Part shown: positions 25,146-33,217 of the stretch, in pieces
How positions within the stretch are numbered: position 1 is the stretch's first letter
Layout: each line of letters begins with the position of its first letter
Assembly (NCBI GenBank): GCA_947625425.1
Contig: CANQOH010000010.1
Span: 1-36,423 of the forward strand
DNA: 36,423 bases
Source: an uncultured Bacilli bacterium
Lineage (GTDB): Bacteria > Bacillota_I > Bacilli_A > RF39 > UBA660
Direction: 5' to 3'
Program-made: the position numbers and the translations under genes
Notes under the pieces: generated by a model
The model's input: only the letters and a program-made list of their open reading frames with translations
Told to the model about the DNA's origin: nothing
Databases searched by the model: none

Positions 25146-26810
25146 ATGGAAGCATTAACAATTAGTGCAGCTAACTTAGATATAATTGAAAAGAATCTAG
25201 GAGCTGTTGCCGATGAATTAACTGGTGTTATAACTAATGTTAATTCCGTTAATAATGAAGTAAATAAAGTTCAAGAAAGAGTAGAGGACTTAAATGACGA
25301 AGTTAAAGGCTTAGTAAAAGAGATAAGAGAAACTACTATTATTTCTAATGCTCGTCAAGCTATTATGTACAATAACTCTTTAATTGAAAAAAAATATGGT
25401 TATTATGATAATGTTAGAAGAACTACTGAATCACTTCTTAATGCTTTAGAAACATCCCAAATAAATCGCCAATATCTTTTAACTTTACGTGAAGAAATAA
25501 TCTTACAAAATCCTAACTATTGGTTATCTAATGCCTTAGCAGCTCTCATATCATGGTTAGATAATGATCCTGAAAATACTAATAAAGAAGTAGCTAATGC
25601 CTTACAAAAAGATCCATCTAAAACCGCTATCTTCTTTTCTTTAATCAATTTAAAAATAAATCGTCAAGCTCCATCAATCCATTGGTTAAATTATTATTTA
25701 GAAGAACAATCACCATTAGAATTAGATAAAAACTTTATCGTTATCTTAGATTTAATTGCTACTGGTGCTTATGGTGATGAAGCTAAAGAAATTGCATTTA
25801 ATAAAATCGCCACGTGGTTAAAAAAACTAAAAAGTGAACCAACTATTCAAAATAACTTAATAAATACTTGGGAAGAATATTTAACTAAATTTGCAACTGA
25901 ACCTGAAGAACTACCTTACTTAGAGCAATCAAGTCCTGATATTAAAATAATTCAAAGAAATTTAAGTATTTCTGGTTCTTACATCAAATTCCAAAACTAT
26001 CTAGATAATCTAATCTATAGTGAAAAATCTAATAAAAAGATTGATGAAATCTTAGCTGATTTAATTTATGAATACGAAGAAAAAGAACAAATATATCAAA
26101 ATGATAATCTTAAAAATCAATTAATAATCGCTTGTAATGGTGATCGTGAAAAAGCTTTAAAGCTATATGAAAAAGAAGTAAATGCTGATAAAGATAAACA
26201 AGACTTACTAAGTTTACTAACTAATATAGTTATGTATAAAGAACATTATCATATCAGTAATGAAACAATCAAAATAGCTATTTCTCTAGTTAAAAACTAT
26301 CTAAAAGAAGCTTTAAATAAACGTCATAATCTAATTAATCATGAACCAATAAATATTGAAATAAATAGTTTTAAAACAACTACTGATGGTACTAATCTTG
26401 ATACCATCAAACAAGAACTAGAAAACTATATAGCTACTGAATTTAATGATGAAGATAAAGACTTAATTGTTATCTTACTAATCATCAATATTATTGGTAT
26501 TATTGGTATCTTCATTACCTTAAATAATCCACTACTAAGAAATATCTTAATTGCCATTATCGTCTTAGGTAATATTATCTTCTTCTATAAATTAAATCAT
26601 CGTAATCATCTACGTACTATCGAAAAAAATAAACTACGTAATGATTATTTAAATCGCCTTGAAAAAATCTTAGCCCAAACTATTGATTATCAAAATATCT
26701 TAAAACATAATGAAACTAACTATGAAGAATTACTAGTCCTAATTGATAATTTAGATACTAAAAACTATGTCACAAGTAATAATGAAAGAAATATTGTTAT
26801 AGGAGAATAA
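25146..26810 (+). CDS. coiled-coil, alpha-solenoid membrane protein of the AAA operon
   Basis: 554 residues. The N-terminal part (about 10-65) is a coiled coil (VNSVNNEVNKVQERVEDLNDEV). It leads to a helix with NNSLIEKKYGYYDNVRR, a stretch I associate with uncharacterised Bacillota proteins. The middle (about 110-430) is helical and TPR-like in feel (NPNYWLSNALAALISWLDNDP). A hydrophobic hairpin (about 440-485) is followed by a basic, helical cytoplasmic tail. ATG 25146 is used because AGGTGG (25135-25140) lies 5 nt upstream; an ATG at 25128 precedes that site. Only 2 nt separate its stop from the next gene, whose ribosome binding site lies inside this gene. It is probably the membrane platform for the AAA+ ATPase; role unknown. 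Confidence 0.65.
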   Translation: MEALTISAANLDIIEKNLGAVADELTGVITNVNSVNNEVNKVQERVEDLNDEVKGLVKEIRETTIISNARQAIMYNNSLIEKKYGYYDNVRRTTESLLNALETSQINRQYLLTLREEIILQNPNYWLSNALAALISWLDNDPENTNKEVANALQKDPSKTAIFFSLINLKINRQAPSIHWLNYYLEEQSPLELDKNFIVILDLIATGAYGDEAKEIAFNKIATWLKKLKSEPTIQNNLINTWEEYLTKFATEPEELPYLEQSSPDIKIIQRNLSISGSYIKFQNYLDNLIYSEKSNKKIDEILADLIYEYEEKEQIYQNDNLKNQLIIACNGDREKALKLYEKEVNADKDKQDLLSLLTNIVMYKEHYHISNETIKIAISLVKNYLKEALNKRHNLINHEPINIEINSFKTTTDGTNLDTIKQELENYIATEFNDEDKDLIVILLIINIIGIIGIFITLNNPLLRNILIAIIVLGNIIFFYKLNHRNHLRTIEKNKLRNDYLNRLEKILAQTIDYQNILKHNETNYEELLVLIDNLDTKNYVTSNNERNIVIGE

Positions 26811-26812
26811 TT

Positions 26813-26971
26813 ATGAATGAACAAATAACAAAAATTGAAGAAGAATTACCTAATATTAAACCAGTTAAAGAAGAACCAAAAGAAGTAAATGAAGTAAAAA
26901 AAGAAGTAATAAATAATCTTCCCACTTGGTCAATAGAACCACCATTAAAAATAAATCGAGGTCAAAAATGA
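26813..26971 (+). CDS. 52-aa protein of the AAA operon (short gene)
   Basis: A short gene between two longer ones. AGGAGA (26801-26806) lies 6 nt before ATG 26813. The frame encodes an acidic/Lys-rich N-terminal part (IKPVKEEPKEVNEVKKE) and a distinctive tail, NNLPTWSIEPPLKINRGQK. Its TGA overlaps the ATG of the next gene (ATGA), a hallmark of coupled translation. Because the tail is compact and Trp/Pro-rich, it may be a docking peptide for a partner in the operon; this is inference. Confidence 0.7.
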   Translation: MNEQITKIEEELPNIKPVKEEPKEVNEVKKEVINNLPTWSIEPPLKINRGQK

Positions 26972-27414
26972 CATATGAAGAATATTTAAACTTATTTACC
27001 GAAATCAAAAATACTTCTTCTAATCTTGAACTACTAAATAAGTTAAAAGAAGGTAATATAAATCCTAATTTTATTGAATTATTAATTCCAAAATATCAAG
27101 ACTTAATAATTGATAAATTTACTTTATCAATCAGTAAACTCAAAAAAGATTTATATACTATCTTTAGTGATCGTAATTATCTAGATTTATATTTAGTTAA
27201 TTTTAAAAAAGAAATAAAATATCTTCTCGCCATGATTGATATAAATCTATTACCTGATAATATCAAAGAAGATTTAAGAACAAAGATTAAAGAAGAAACA
27301 ACTAATACCTATAACATTTTAATTAAAGAAGCTAATCGTGAAGATCCTAACGGTATCTTAGCTTTAACAATAAAAAATAATGAAATAAAATGGAGTGATA
27401 ATAATGAATTATAA
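26968..27414 (+). CDS. 148-aa helical protein of the AAA operon
   Basis: No family recognised. The protein is almost entirely helical and charged, without membrane segments (MTYEEYLNLFTEIKNTSSNL at the start, IKEETTNTYNILIKEANRED near the end). ATG 26968 is chosen because GAGGT (26959-26963) lies 4 nt upstream and the ATG overlaps the stop of the 52-aa gene; the frame extends to 26926 but without a site. Its end overlaps the AAA gene start by 11 nt, so all four genes are linked by coupling. Confidence 0.6.
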   Translation: MTYEEYLNLFTEIKNTSSNLELLNKLKEGNINPNFIELLIPKYQDLIIDKFTLSISKLKKDLYTIFSDRNYLDLYLVNFKKEIKYLLAMIDINLLPDNIKEDLRTKIKEETTNTYNILIKEANREDPNGILALTIKNNEIKWSDNNEL

Positions 27415-28897
27415 TGAAGTAAAAGAATATTTAACTAGATATTTAAAAGCTCGTATTCCTATCATTATCTTAAATACAATTGAAAAGAATCGTATCTTAA
27501 GATTAATAGGGGAAGTAGCTAAAGAAACTAATAATAAATTTAATTTATATGAAATGTCTACTGGTATTACCGATCTAGAAACTAATACTGTTATCAGTGA
27601 AGATAAAACTATTATGAGTGCTTTAGATACTTTAGCGAATGAACTAAAATTTAAAGAAAATTATAACTTTATCTTAAGTGATGTCTCAGAGATTAATGAT
27701 TCAACCATCGTCTCAAGATATTTATTAAATATTGTGGAAAAAGCTGAAAAATCTTCCGGCGTTATTATTCTTATTACTAATGAACCAGTATGGCCTAATA
27801 TTGAACGTTTAGGTGTTAATTTAACTCTTAACTTTCCAACGGAAAATGAAGTCTTAAAAGCAATTCAAGATACCATAAAACCATATACAACCCAAATAAC
27901 AGTTGAATGGGATGAAAATGATTATAAAAACGTTTCTACATATCTTCAAGGTTTAAGTGAGATGGAAATTAAAAATATTATTTCTTCCTTAATCGTTAAA
28001 GGTAATATTACTAAAGAAGATTTAAAAGAATTAAAATATGCTAAACAAAAACTATTTAGTAATATAGCTGGTCTAGAATCAATAGATATTGAAGAAGACT
28101 TTAGTATCGCTGGTCTTGATAACTTAAAAGAATGGTTATATGAAAAGAAAAGTCTTATGGATCCAACTAAGAAAGAAGAATTACAGAAAAGGGGAGTTGC
28201 TGCGCCAAGAGGAATCCTTCTAACTGGTGTCCCTGGTTGTGGTAAAAGTTTATGTTCTAAAGCTACAGCCTCAATCTTTAATATTCCGTTATATCGTTTA
28301 GATTTAGCTACCGTTCAAGGGGAATATGTTGGTCAATCTGAAAGACAATTAAAACAAGCTTTAGATACCGCTGAATATGTTTCGCCTTGTGTCTTATGGA
28401 TTGATGAAATTGAAAAAGGTTTAAATGATACTAATTCTGGTGTTACTTCCAAAATGATTGGTCAATTCCTATTCTGGCTTCAAGAATGCCAAAAACCAGT
28501 CTTTGTTATTGCTTCAGCTAACTCCATCGATTCTTTACCTCCTGAATTAGTTCGTAAAGGTCGTTTTGATGAAATCTTCTTTATCGACTTGCCAAATAAT
28601 AAAGAACGTTTAGAATTACTAAAACTATATGCTCGTAAATACTTAAAAGTTGAACTAGGGGAGACCTTACTAAATCATCTAGTTACTATAACTGAAGGTT
28701 TCGCTAGTGCTGATATCGAAGCTACAATTCGTTCTATTGCTTACAAACTAATCGCTAATAAAGATCTAACTTTATCCGAAAATCTAATCATCAATGAACT
28801 ATCTAAAGTAGTTTCTTTATCTAAAACAAATCCCGAAAAAATAAATGCTATTCGTAAGTGGGGCCAAGAAAGAGCCGTTAATGCCTCAAAGAACTAA
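27404..28897 (+). CDS. Ycf46-like AAA+ ATPase
   Basis: 497 residues. The N-terminal 230 residues are a degenerate P-loop-like domain ([44 protein letters not shown]), as in cyanobacterial and plastid Ycf46. The C-terminal AAA+ module has Walker A GVPGCGKS (275-282), Walker [12 protein letters not shown] (D334, E335), sensor-1 N373 in ASANS, and the Arg pair RKGR (R384, R387). [25 protein letters not shown] is the pore-loop and second-region signature of classic AAA proteins. Ycf46 has been linked to photosynthesis regulation in cyanobacteria; in Bacillota its role is unknown. ATG 27404 follows GGAGTG; GTG 27395 is part of that site. A strong terminator ends the operon. Confidence 0.85.
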   Translation: MNYNEVKEYLTRYLKARIPIIILNTIEKNRILRLIGEVAKETNNKFNLYEMSTGITDLETNTVISEDKTIMSALDTLANELKFKENYNFILSDVSEINDSTIVSRYLLNIVEKAEKSSGVIILITNEPVWPNIERLGVNLTLNFPTENEVLKAIQDTIKPYTTQITVEWDENDYKNVSTYLQGLSEMEIKNIISSLIVKGNITKEDLKELKYAKQKLFSNIAGLESIDIEEDFSIAGLDNLKEWLYEKKSLMDPTKKEELQKRGVAAPRGILLTGVPGCGKSLCSKATASIFNIPLYRLDLATVQGEYVGQSERQLKQALDTAEYVSPCVLWIDEIEKGLNDTNSGVTSKMIGQFLFWLQECQKPVFVIASANSIDSLPPELVRKGRFDEIFFIDLPNNKERLELLKLYARKYLKVELGETLLNHLVTITEGFASADIEATIRSIAYKLIANKDLTLSENLIINELSKVVSLSKTNPEKINAIRKWGQERAVNASKN

Positions 28898-28899
28898 AG

Positions 28900-28926
28900 A
28901 ACTAGTTAAGAAATAACTAGTTTTTT
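28900..28926 (+). terminator. intrinsic terminator of the AAA operon
   Basis: Nine-base-pair stem AACTAGTTA (28900-28908) with TAACTAGTT (28914-28922), loop AGAAA, T-run to 28926. Confidence 0.85.
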
Positions 28927-28938
28927 CTTGCTATTTCC

Positions 28939-28984
28939 TTGACATATTAAATGTATAGCAATATAATGAAGATGTAAAATACAT
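28939..28984 (+). promoter_or_regulatory. near-perfect sigma-A promoter with overlapping inverted repeats (probable operator)
   Basis: TTGACA (28939-28944), 17-nt spacer and TATAAT (28962-28967) match consensus exactly. Two inverted repeats overlap it: ACAT at 28942-28945 with ATGT at 28951-28954, and ATGTA at 28972-28976 with TACAT at 28980-28984 over the transcription start. The two ATGTA half-sites on the plus strand are 21 bp apart, two helical turns. Such a strong promoter with flanking dyads before an HTH gene suggests autorepression. Confidence 0.75.
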
Positions 28985-29002
28985 TCGAAAGGACTGATAT
29001 AA

Positions 29003-29770
29003 ATGCGTAAATTAAATGACTTATTTCAAGAATTAGGAATATCAAAAGTCAGACTTGCTAAATATTTGGGAGTATCTCGTCAAATGGTCTATAACTATCT
29101 AGAACTAAATGATATTAATAAATGGCCAAAAGAAAAGAAATTATTATTATTTAAACTATTAGATGTTAATGATGGTAAAGATATTGATGAGATTAATATT
29201 ACTACTGATTATTTAATGAATGTTGAAAGTAGATTAAATCAAGAAGTAAAAAATGCCAGTGAGTTTGAAAGTCAATTTGATTTTAAGGGATTAAATAAAG
29301 AATCTCAAACCTTATTAAGTGACATTACCTACTTATTAAAAGAAAAATTAAGTAATGATAATAAAGAAGAAAATTATTATGCAACATTATATCTATATCA
29401 TTTATTACAATCTTTAGATAATGTTCCAGAAATTAAATATATCTTTGGTTATATGAGTAAAACAACCGGATTTACTAATCCAGAAGAATATAAATTCCAA
29501 GAAGATAAACAATTTATTTTTGAAGGTATCTTATATTCAGCTCTAACTCTATATAATAATGGTGGAGCTTCTCGTAGTAAACTAGCTGAATCTCATAAAC
29601 GTTTCGTTCAAGAAATTGAACAAAAAAATGAAGAAAAATTATCACGTACTCAACAATTAAATACTATTAAGATCCAAGCTCTTCAAGAACTAGGGTATAC
29701 GGAAATTAATGAAACAAATGCTGCTGAAGTATTTGAAAAAATTGCTGAAATTCAATCAAGAAAGGTTTAA
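29003..29770 (+). CDS. HTH (XRE-type) transcriptional regulator
   Basis: 255 residues. An N-terminal helix-turn-helix at about 11-33 (ISKVRLAKYLGVSRQMVYNYL) resembles Cro/C1-type domains. The remaining 200 residues are helical with no family I recognise (SDITYLLKEKLSNDNKEENYY, IFGYMSKTTGFTNPEEYKF, RTQQLNTIKIQALQELGYTEI). An AAAGGA site precedes the ATG by about 12 nt. The gene is single, between two terminators, directly after the AAA operon, and may regulate itself through the dyads at 28942-28984. Whether it also controls the AAA operon is not shown; the same dyads are not evident at 25096-25146. Confidence 0.75.
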   Translation: MRKLNDLFQELGISKVRLAKYLGVSRQMVYNYLELNDINKWPKEKKLLLFKLLDVNDGKDIDEINITTDYLMNVESRLNQEVKNASEFESQFDFKGLNKESQTLLSDITYLLKEKLSNDNKEENYYATLYLYHLLQSLDNVPEIKYIFGYMSKTTGFTNPEEYKFQEDKQFIFEGILYSALTLYNNGGASRSKLAESHKRFVQEIEQKNEEKLSRTQQLNTIKIQALQELGYTEINETNAAEVFEKIAEIQSRKV

Positions 29771-29785
29771 TCCTTTCTTTTTTTA
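29758..29785 (+). terminator. intrinsic terminator
   Basis: Stem AAGAAAGG (29758-29765) with CCTTTCTT (29772-29779) and a T-run to 29784. The left arm is inside the end of the regulator gene. Confidence 0.8.
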
Positions 29786-29786
29786 A

Positions 29787-30341
29787 TCCCCCTATTAATA
29801 AACATCTGAAGTAGGGGGACTTGACCTTTATAATTTATCATCTTCTTAAATCTCAATTCCTATTTTTTAATTCTCAATCTATAATAAAAGAAAAAAATAT
29901 AATTAATAAATTAAAAATAACTAAATAATTAAAAAAATAACAAATCTAAAAAAAATAAAGTCCCCTCTTCAAAAATTAAAAATCAAGAGGGGAGTCATTA
30001 CTCTTTTTTCTATATCTAAACAAATCATAAAATAATAAATATTCCATGAGATGAATAACTAATCATCTTTTTAATTCTCGATTCCTATTTTAAAGCCCCA
30101 TATAAGCTTTATAAATCAATTTTAAACTAAATTATCGTTTAATTAATAAATACGTCTTAAAACGTCTAAAAATAATTGAAATCGAGATGAAGAAACTATC
30201 ATCTAAATAAAACTCGATTCCTAATTTGAAATGACCTGATAAACTAATCATCAAAGCAAAATTCGTTTCCTCATATAAAAGAGAAACAATTCCGCGAGGT
30301 GAAGAAGATATCATCTTTTTAAATCTCGCGTCCTAATATTA
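29787..30341. repeat. array of four dispersed structured elements in a gene-free region
   Basis: No credible gene lies between 29771 and 30590. Three elements have the same geometry: GAG then RTGA, TCAT 12 nt later and CTC 26 nt later (RTGA at 30051, 30187, 30299; TCAT at 30063, 30199, 30311; CTC at 30077, 30213, 30325), each followed by TCCTA. A fourth copy keeps only the right half (TCAT 29838, CTC 29852, TCCTA). Outer stems covary: AATCGAG/CTCGATT in the third, CGCGAG/CTCGCG in the fourth. Each element is preceded by a non-conserved hairpin: TCCCCCT/AGGGGGA (29787-29819), TCCCCTCTT/AAGAGGGGA (29961-29993), TAAAGC/GCTTTA (30091-30111) and a GTTTCCTC/GAGAAAC hairpin (30265-30287). The array could be structured RNA or DNA-protein sites; strand is undetermined. 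Confidence 0.6.
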
Positions 30342-30523
30342 AATAATAATAAATAGATAATAAAAAACGAACAAATGTTATAATATAAAAAATTAATAAA
30401 AAAAATAAATTAAATTTAAAATCTATCTATAATATAATAAATATCTAAAATAAATAGTAATAATAACATATAAATAATCAATAAAAAATCCCATATAATA
30501 AGCTATCTTCTTCAATATAATTA

Positions 30524-30551
30524 ACTTCGTATAATATATATTATGTTAATC
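30524..30551. other. dif site (XerC/XerD chromosome dimer resolution)
   Basis: The 28-bp site splits as XerC-arm ACTTCGTATAA (30524-30534), central TATATA (30535-30540) and XerD-arm TTATGTTAATC (30541-30551). Compared with the Bacillus subtilis dif as I recall it (arms ACTTCCTAGAA and TTATGTAAACT, same centre), 23 of 28 positions agree, and the XerD arm also shares its first nine bases with E. coli dif. It lies in a gene-free AT-rich gap where gene direction switches, 1.7 kb from a XerC/D gene. From 30342 to 30523 I see only AT-rich sequence. Confidence 0.85.
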
Positions 30552-30590
30552 TATAATAAATTAAAAGAAAAGATATATAGTAATCTCCAC

Positions 30591-31319
30591 TTATAAAGTA
30601 ATTAAAACTATCACTAAACCAACTACAATCCCTATAATAAAATATAAATACTTTCTTAAACTTAATCCTTCTTTAAATATTTTACCAATACTTAAACTTA
30701 TCATAATTCCTGCTGTAATAATTAATATTACATAGAGTAGAAAACTACTAATAAATGGTTTTAAAAACAACATTGTTATTATCGCTCCTACTACCTCCCC
30801 CATTGCACTAATAAAAGTCATTATAATCGCTTTTCTTTTACTATTAGTTGCATAATAAACTGGTAAACAAATAGCTATTCCTTCGGTAATATTATGAATC
30901 ATTATAATAAAACTTAATTTTAAACCAATATCTAAATTACTATAACTAGTTACAGCACATATAATCCCCTCTGGCACATTATGAATAAGTAAACTAATAG
31001 CACTTAAAATCCCTATCTTATATAAAGTATCATTACTATTAATCTTCTTCTCAATATAATTAACTAATATATACCCTACTACTAATAAAGATAAAGAATA
31101 GAATAATAAAACTAAATAATTTACTTTATGACTTACTAATAATAAACCTTCAGGTATTAATTCTAATATTGATATTAAAAACATAACACTACTAGATAAA
31201 CCTAAAGCTAAAGATAATATCTTATCTTTATGCTTCTTATTAATAAATAAAAATACATTACCTAGCATTGCCCCTAGCCCAGCAATACAAGTAATTATTA
31301 ATGGATAAATATCTTTCAT
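30591..31319 (-). CDS. ZIP-family divalent metal transporter
   Basis: 242 residues with about eight transmembrane segments. The two metal-binding helices carry the family motifs HNVPEG (113-118) and HNITEG (142-147), as in ZupT and related zinc/iron/manganese importers. An acidic ELIPEG-like turn lies in the second or third segment (residues 53-58). The usual His-rich loop between segments 3 and 4 is reduced to KKINSNDTLY. It is the first leftward gene to the right of dif, with weak translation signals (no clear Shine-Dalgarno). Metal specificity cannot be read from the sequence. Confidence 0.85.
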   Translation of the reverse strand: MKDIYPLIITCIAGLGAMLGNVFLFINKKHKDKILSLALGLSSSVMFLISILELIPEGLLLVSHKVNYLVLLFYSLSLLVVGYILVNYIEKKINSNDTLYKIGILSAISLLIHNVPEGIICAVTSYSNLDIGLKLSFIIMIHNITEGIAICLPVYYATNSKRKAIIMTFISAMGEVVGAIITMLFLKPFISSFLLYVILIITAGIMISLSIGKIFKEGLSLRKYLYFIIGIVVGLVIVLITL

Positions 31320-31423
31320 ACTACTATATATTAATAAAATAATAATTTATGCAAAAATACCATCATTTTCCATAAATACTTTATGTATTTTAGTAAATAA
31401 TACTAATAGGAGGTTAAAAGATT

Positions 31424-31564
31424 ATGAGCAGAAAACAAAGTCAAAATTCTTGCAACGCAAGAAGTAGTAAAGAAAAAAGCTCTAAGAGTAATAACAGAGC
31501 TAACGAACGTTCAAACGAAAGAACTAATGTTAGATCTAATAACTCTAAAAGAGAAATGAATTAA
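31424..31564 (+). CDS. 46-aa basic Ser/Asn/Arg-rich protein (short gene)
   Basis: A strong AGGAGG (31409-31414) lies 9 nt before ATG 31424. The frame of 46 codons ends just before a strong terminator. The peptide is low in hydrophobic residues and rich in Ser, Asn, Arg and Lys (KSNNRANERSNERTNVRSNN), with one Cys. It looks disordered and basic, comparable in character to small nucleic-acid-binding or spore-associated proteins, but no family is recognised. It is transcribed divergently from the ZIP gene. Confidence 0.65.
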   Translation: MSRKQSQNSCNARSSKEKSSKSNNRANERSNERTNVRSNNSKREMN

Positions 31565-31595
31565 AAAAGGAGAACCATTTAAGGTTCTCTTTTTA
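31564..31595. terminator. bidirectional terminator between converging genes
   Basis: Stem GAGAACC (31570-31576) with GGTTCTC (31583-31589), extended by a G-T pair and an A/T tract on both sides, loop ATTTAA. It serves the 46-aa gene and, in reverse, the Cys-rich protein gene. Confidence 0.8.
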
Positions 31596-31601
31596 ATTCA
31601 A

Positions 31602-32252
31602 TTATTTATTTTCTAGGCTTTCAATAAATTCTTCACTCTTTTGACAAGATAATTCTTCTCTAACCCCATTTGAAGTATAATAACACTTACATATTCCATC
31701 ACGACAATTTTCACATTCTGTCGCTTTATTACATTTTTCTATTCTTTGTTCTTCTGAAGTTGAAGGATTACGACTACTTTTAGATTTTCTTTCAATATCC
31801 GTAATTCTTTTTTGGACTTGTGATACTAAACTATTATAATAACTAGGTAAGATAATTGTATAGCCTTCACTAGATTTATAATTATATAAAACAACTAATT
31901 TATCATATAACTTTCTAAATTCTTCTAATTGAACTAAACAAGAATTCTTATTAGTTCTAAAAGTTGTATCATCACAAGCATACTCCTGATCAGCATAAGT
32001 AAACCAACTACCAACTAAAGAGTAAGAATAATTTTGAACTTCCGTTCTTTTACTATCATTATTTTTATTCTCATCTAAAATCTTTAATATGTCATCTAAA
32101 CCATCACGATTATCATTAACAAAATAATTAGTAATTGCTTCTTTTATTTCTGGTTTATAATCAAAAGTACGAAAATCAATATATTTTTTAGCTCCATATA
32201 TAGTTCCTAAAATAGCTACAAAAATTACTATTTTAATAATTGTCTTTTTCAT
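31602..32252 (-). CDS. membrane-anchored or secreted protein with Cys-rich C-terminus
   Basis: 216 residues. An N-terminal hydrophobic segment (about 5-20, IIKIVIFVAILGTIYGA) acts as signal anchor. The ectodomain is helical with Cys pairs in YACDDTTFRTNKNSC, and the C-terminus has a dense Cys cluster (CNKATECENCRDGICKCYY...SC), probably disulphide-bonded or metal-binding. No family recognised. Its ATG overlaps the stop of the xerD-like gene (ATGA), with AAGGAGG upstream, so the two are translated together. Function unknown; the link to recombination may only be transcriptional. Confidence 0.65.
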   Translation of the reverse strand: MKKTIIKIVIFVAILGTIYGAKKYIDFRTFDYKPEIKEAITNYFVNDNRDGLDDILKILDENKNNDSKRTEVQNYSYSLVGSWFTYADQEYACDDTTFRTNKNSCLVQLEEFRKLYDKLVVLYNYKSSEGYTIILPSYYNSLVSQVQKRITDIERKSKSSRNPSTSEEQRIEKCNKATECENCRDGICKCYYTSNGVREELSCQKSEEFIESLENK

Positions 32253-33151
32253 AAATCCTCCTTATAGATTTTATTTCTCGGATGACAACTATAATCTTCT
32301 TTTAATCTTTCATTTACTAAATGAGCGTATATCTGGGTAGTTGAAATATCTTCATGACCTAATAGTTCTTGAATAACTCTTAAATCAGCTCCATGTTTAA
32401 GTAAATGCGTTGCAAATGAATGACGGAGTACATGGGGTGAAACATTCTTTTCTATCCCTGCCCTTTTACATTCTTTTTTGATTATTTTAAAAAATCCTTG
32501 ACGTGTAATATTAGTTAAACTATTCGAAATAAATAAATAATCAGAAACTTTATCTTTTAAAATAACATTACGATAATTAGTAACATAGATTCTTAAGTAT
32601 TCAATAGCTAAATCTGATACGGGAACTATTCTTTCTTTCTTCCCTTTACCAAATACTCTAACTAAATCATTAGTTACATCAATATCCGTAATTTTTAAAT
32701 TAATTAGTTCAGATATACGTAAACCAGTAGCATAAAGTAACTCTAACATTGCTTTATTACGATAATCATATGGTGTAATTAAATTAATATTAAGTAATTT
32801 ATCTACTTCATCTTCCGTTAAATAAGTTGGTAACTTCTTTGGTACTTTAGGTGAAGCTATATTACGACAAGGATTATCGTTAATATACTTATCATTAATT
32901 AAAAAACTATAAAATGAATTAATAACTGTTAAATAATGAGATACTGTACGCGCACTACGATCATTCAACGAACTAATATATTTTTGGACGTCATCATATT
33001 TAAGGTTTAATAAATTACCTTTAAAATACAAATCAAAGTCTTTTAAATCATTTAAATAACTTTTAACTGTATTACTAGATAATTTCCTTTCAAATTCCAA
33101 ATACTCCAAATACTTATTAATATAAATACTAGGAATATATTCATTCTTCAT
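32249..33151 (-). CDS. xerD: XerC/XerD-type tyrosine recombinase
   Basis: 300 residues with the core-binding SAM-like domain (about 1-95) and catalytic domain. All catalytic residues are present: R145 (ATGLRISEL), K169 (GKGKKER), H240 and R243 (HVLRHSFATHLL), H266 (LLGHEDI) and nucleophile Y275 (TTQIYAHL). The length and these motifs fit XerC/XerD, which act together at dif to resolve chromosome dimers. Its position 1.7 kb from the dif at 30524 supports that role, although xer genes are often far from dif. XerC versus XerD cannot be settled by sequence alone; motif layout favours XerD. Confidence 0.88.
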   Translation of the reverse strand: MKNEYIPSIYINKYLEYLEFERKLSSNTVKSYLNDLKDFDLYFKGNLLNLKYDDVQKYISSLNDRSARTVSHYLTVINSFYSFLINDKYINDNPCRNIASPKVPKKLPTYLTEDEVDKLLNINLITPYDYRNKAMLELLYATGLRISELINLKITDIDVTNDLVRVFGKGKKERIVPVSDLAIEYLRIYVTNYRNVILKDKVSDYLFISNSLTNITRQGFFKIIKKECKRAGIEKNVSPHVLRHSFATHLLKHGADLRVIQELLGHEDISTTQIYAHLVNERLKEDYSCHPRNKIYKEDL

Positions 33152-33187
33152 ATGATACCACCCTACTATAAAATTATATAAAATTTC

Positions 33188-33217
33188 TTGTTAATTGTAA
33201 ATCACTTTTGTTATAAT
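33188..33217 (+). promoter_or_regulatory. promoter of rarA-gpsA
   Basis: TTGTTA (33188-33193), 18-nt spacer, TATAAT (33212-33217) preceded by TGT. The ribosome binding site AGGTGG (33223-33228) begins about where transcription should start. Confidence 0.6.

Noticed and set aside
30132..30314. Leftward 60-codon frame across the repeat region
   Set aside because: It runs through the structured elements, has no ribosome binding site and its composition is not protein-like.
29787..30341. CRISPR array or type III antitoxin repeats
   Set aside because: Repeats are few, unequally spaced (115-221 bp), degenerate and covary in stems. No cas genes or toxin lie beside them.
30522..30552. Resemblance of TTAACTTCGTATA to a loxP arm
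   Set aside because: Only one arm resembles loxP; the other does not mirror it. The whole site fits dif with a 6-bp centre much better.
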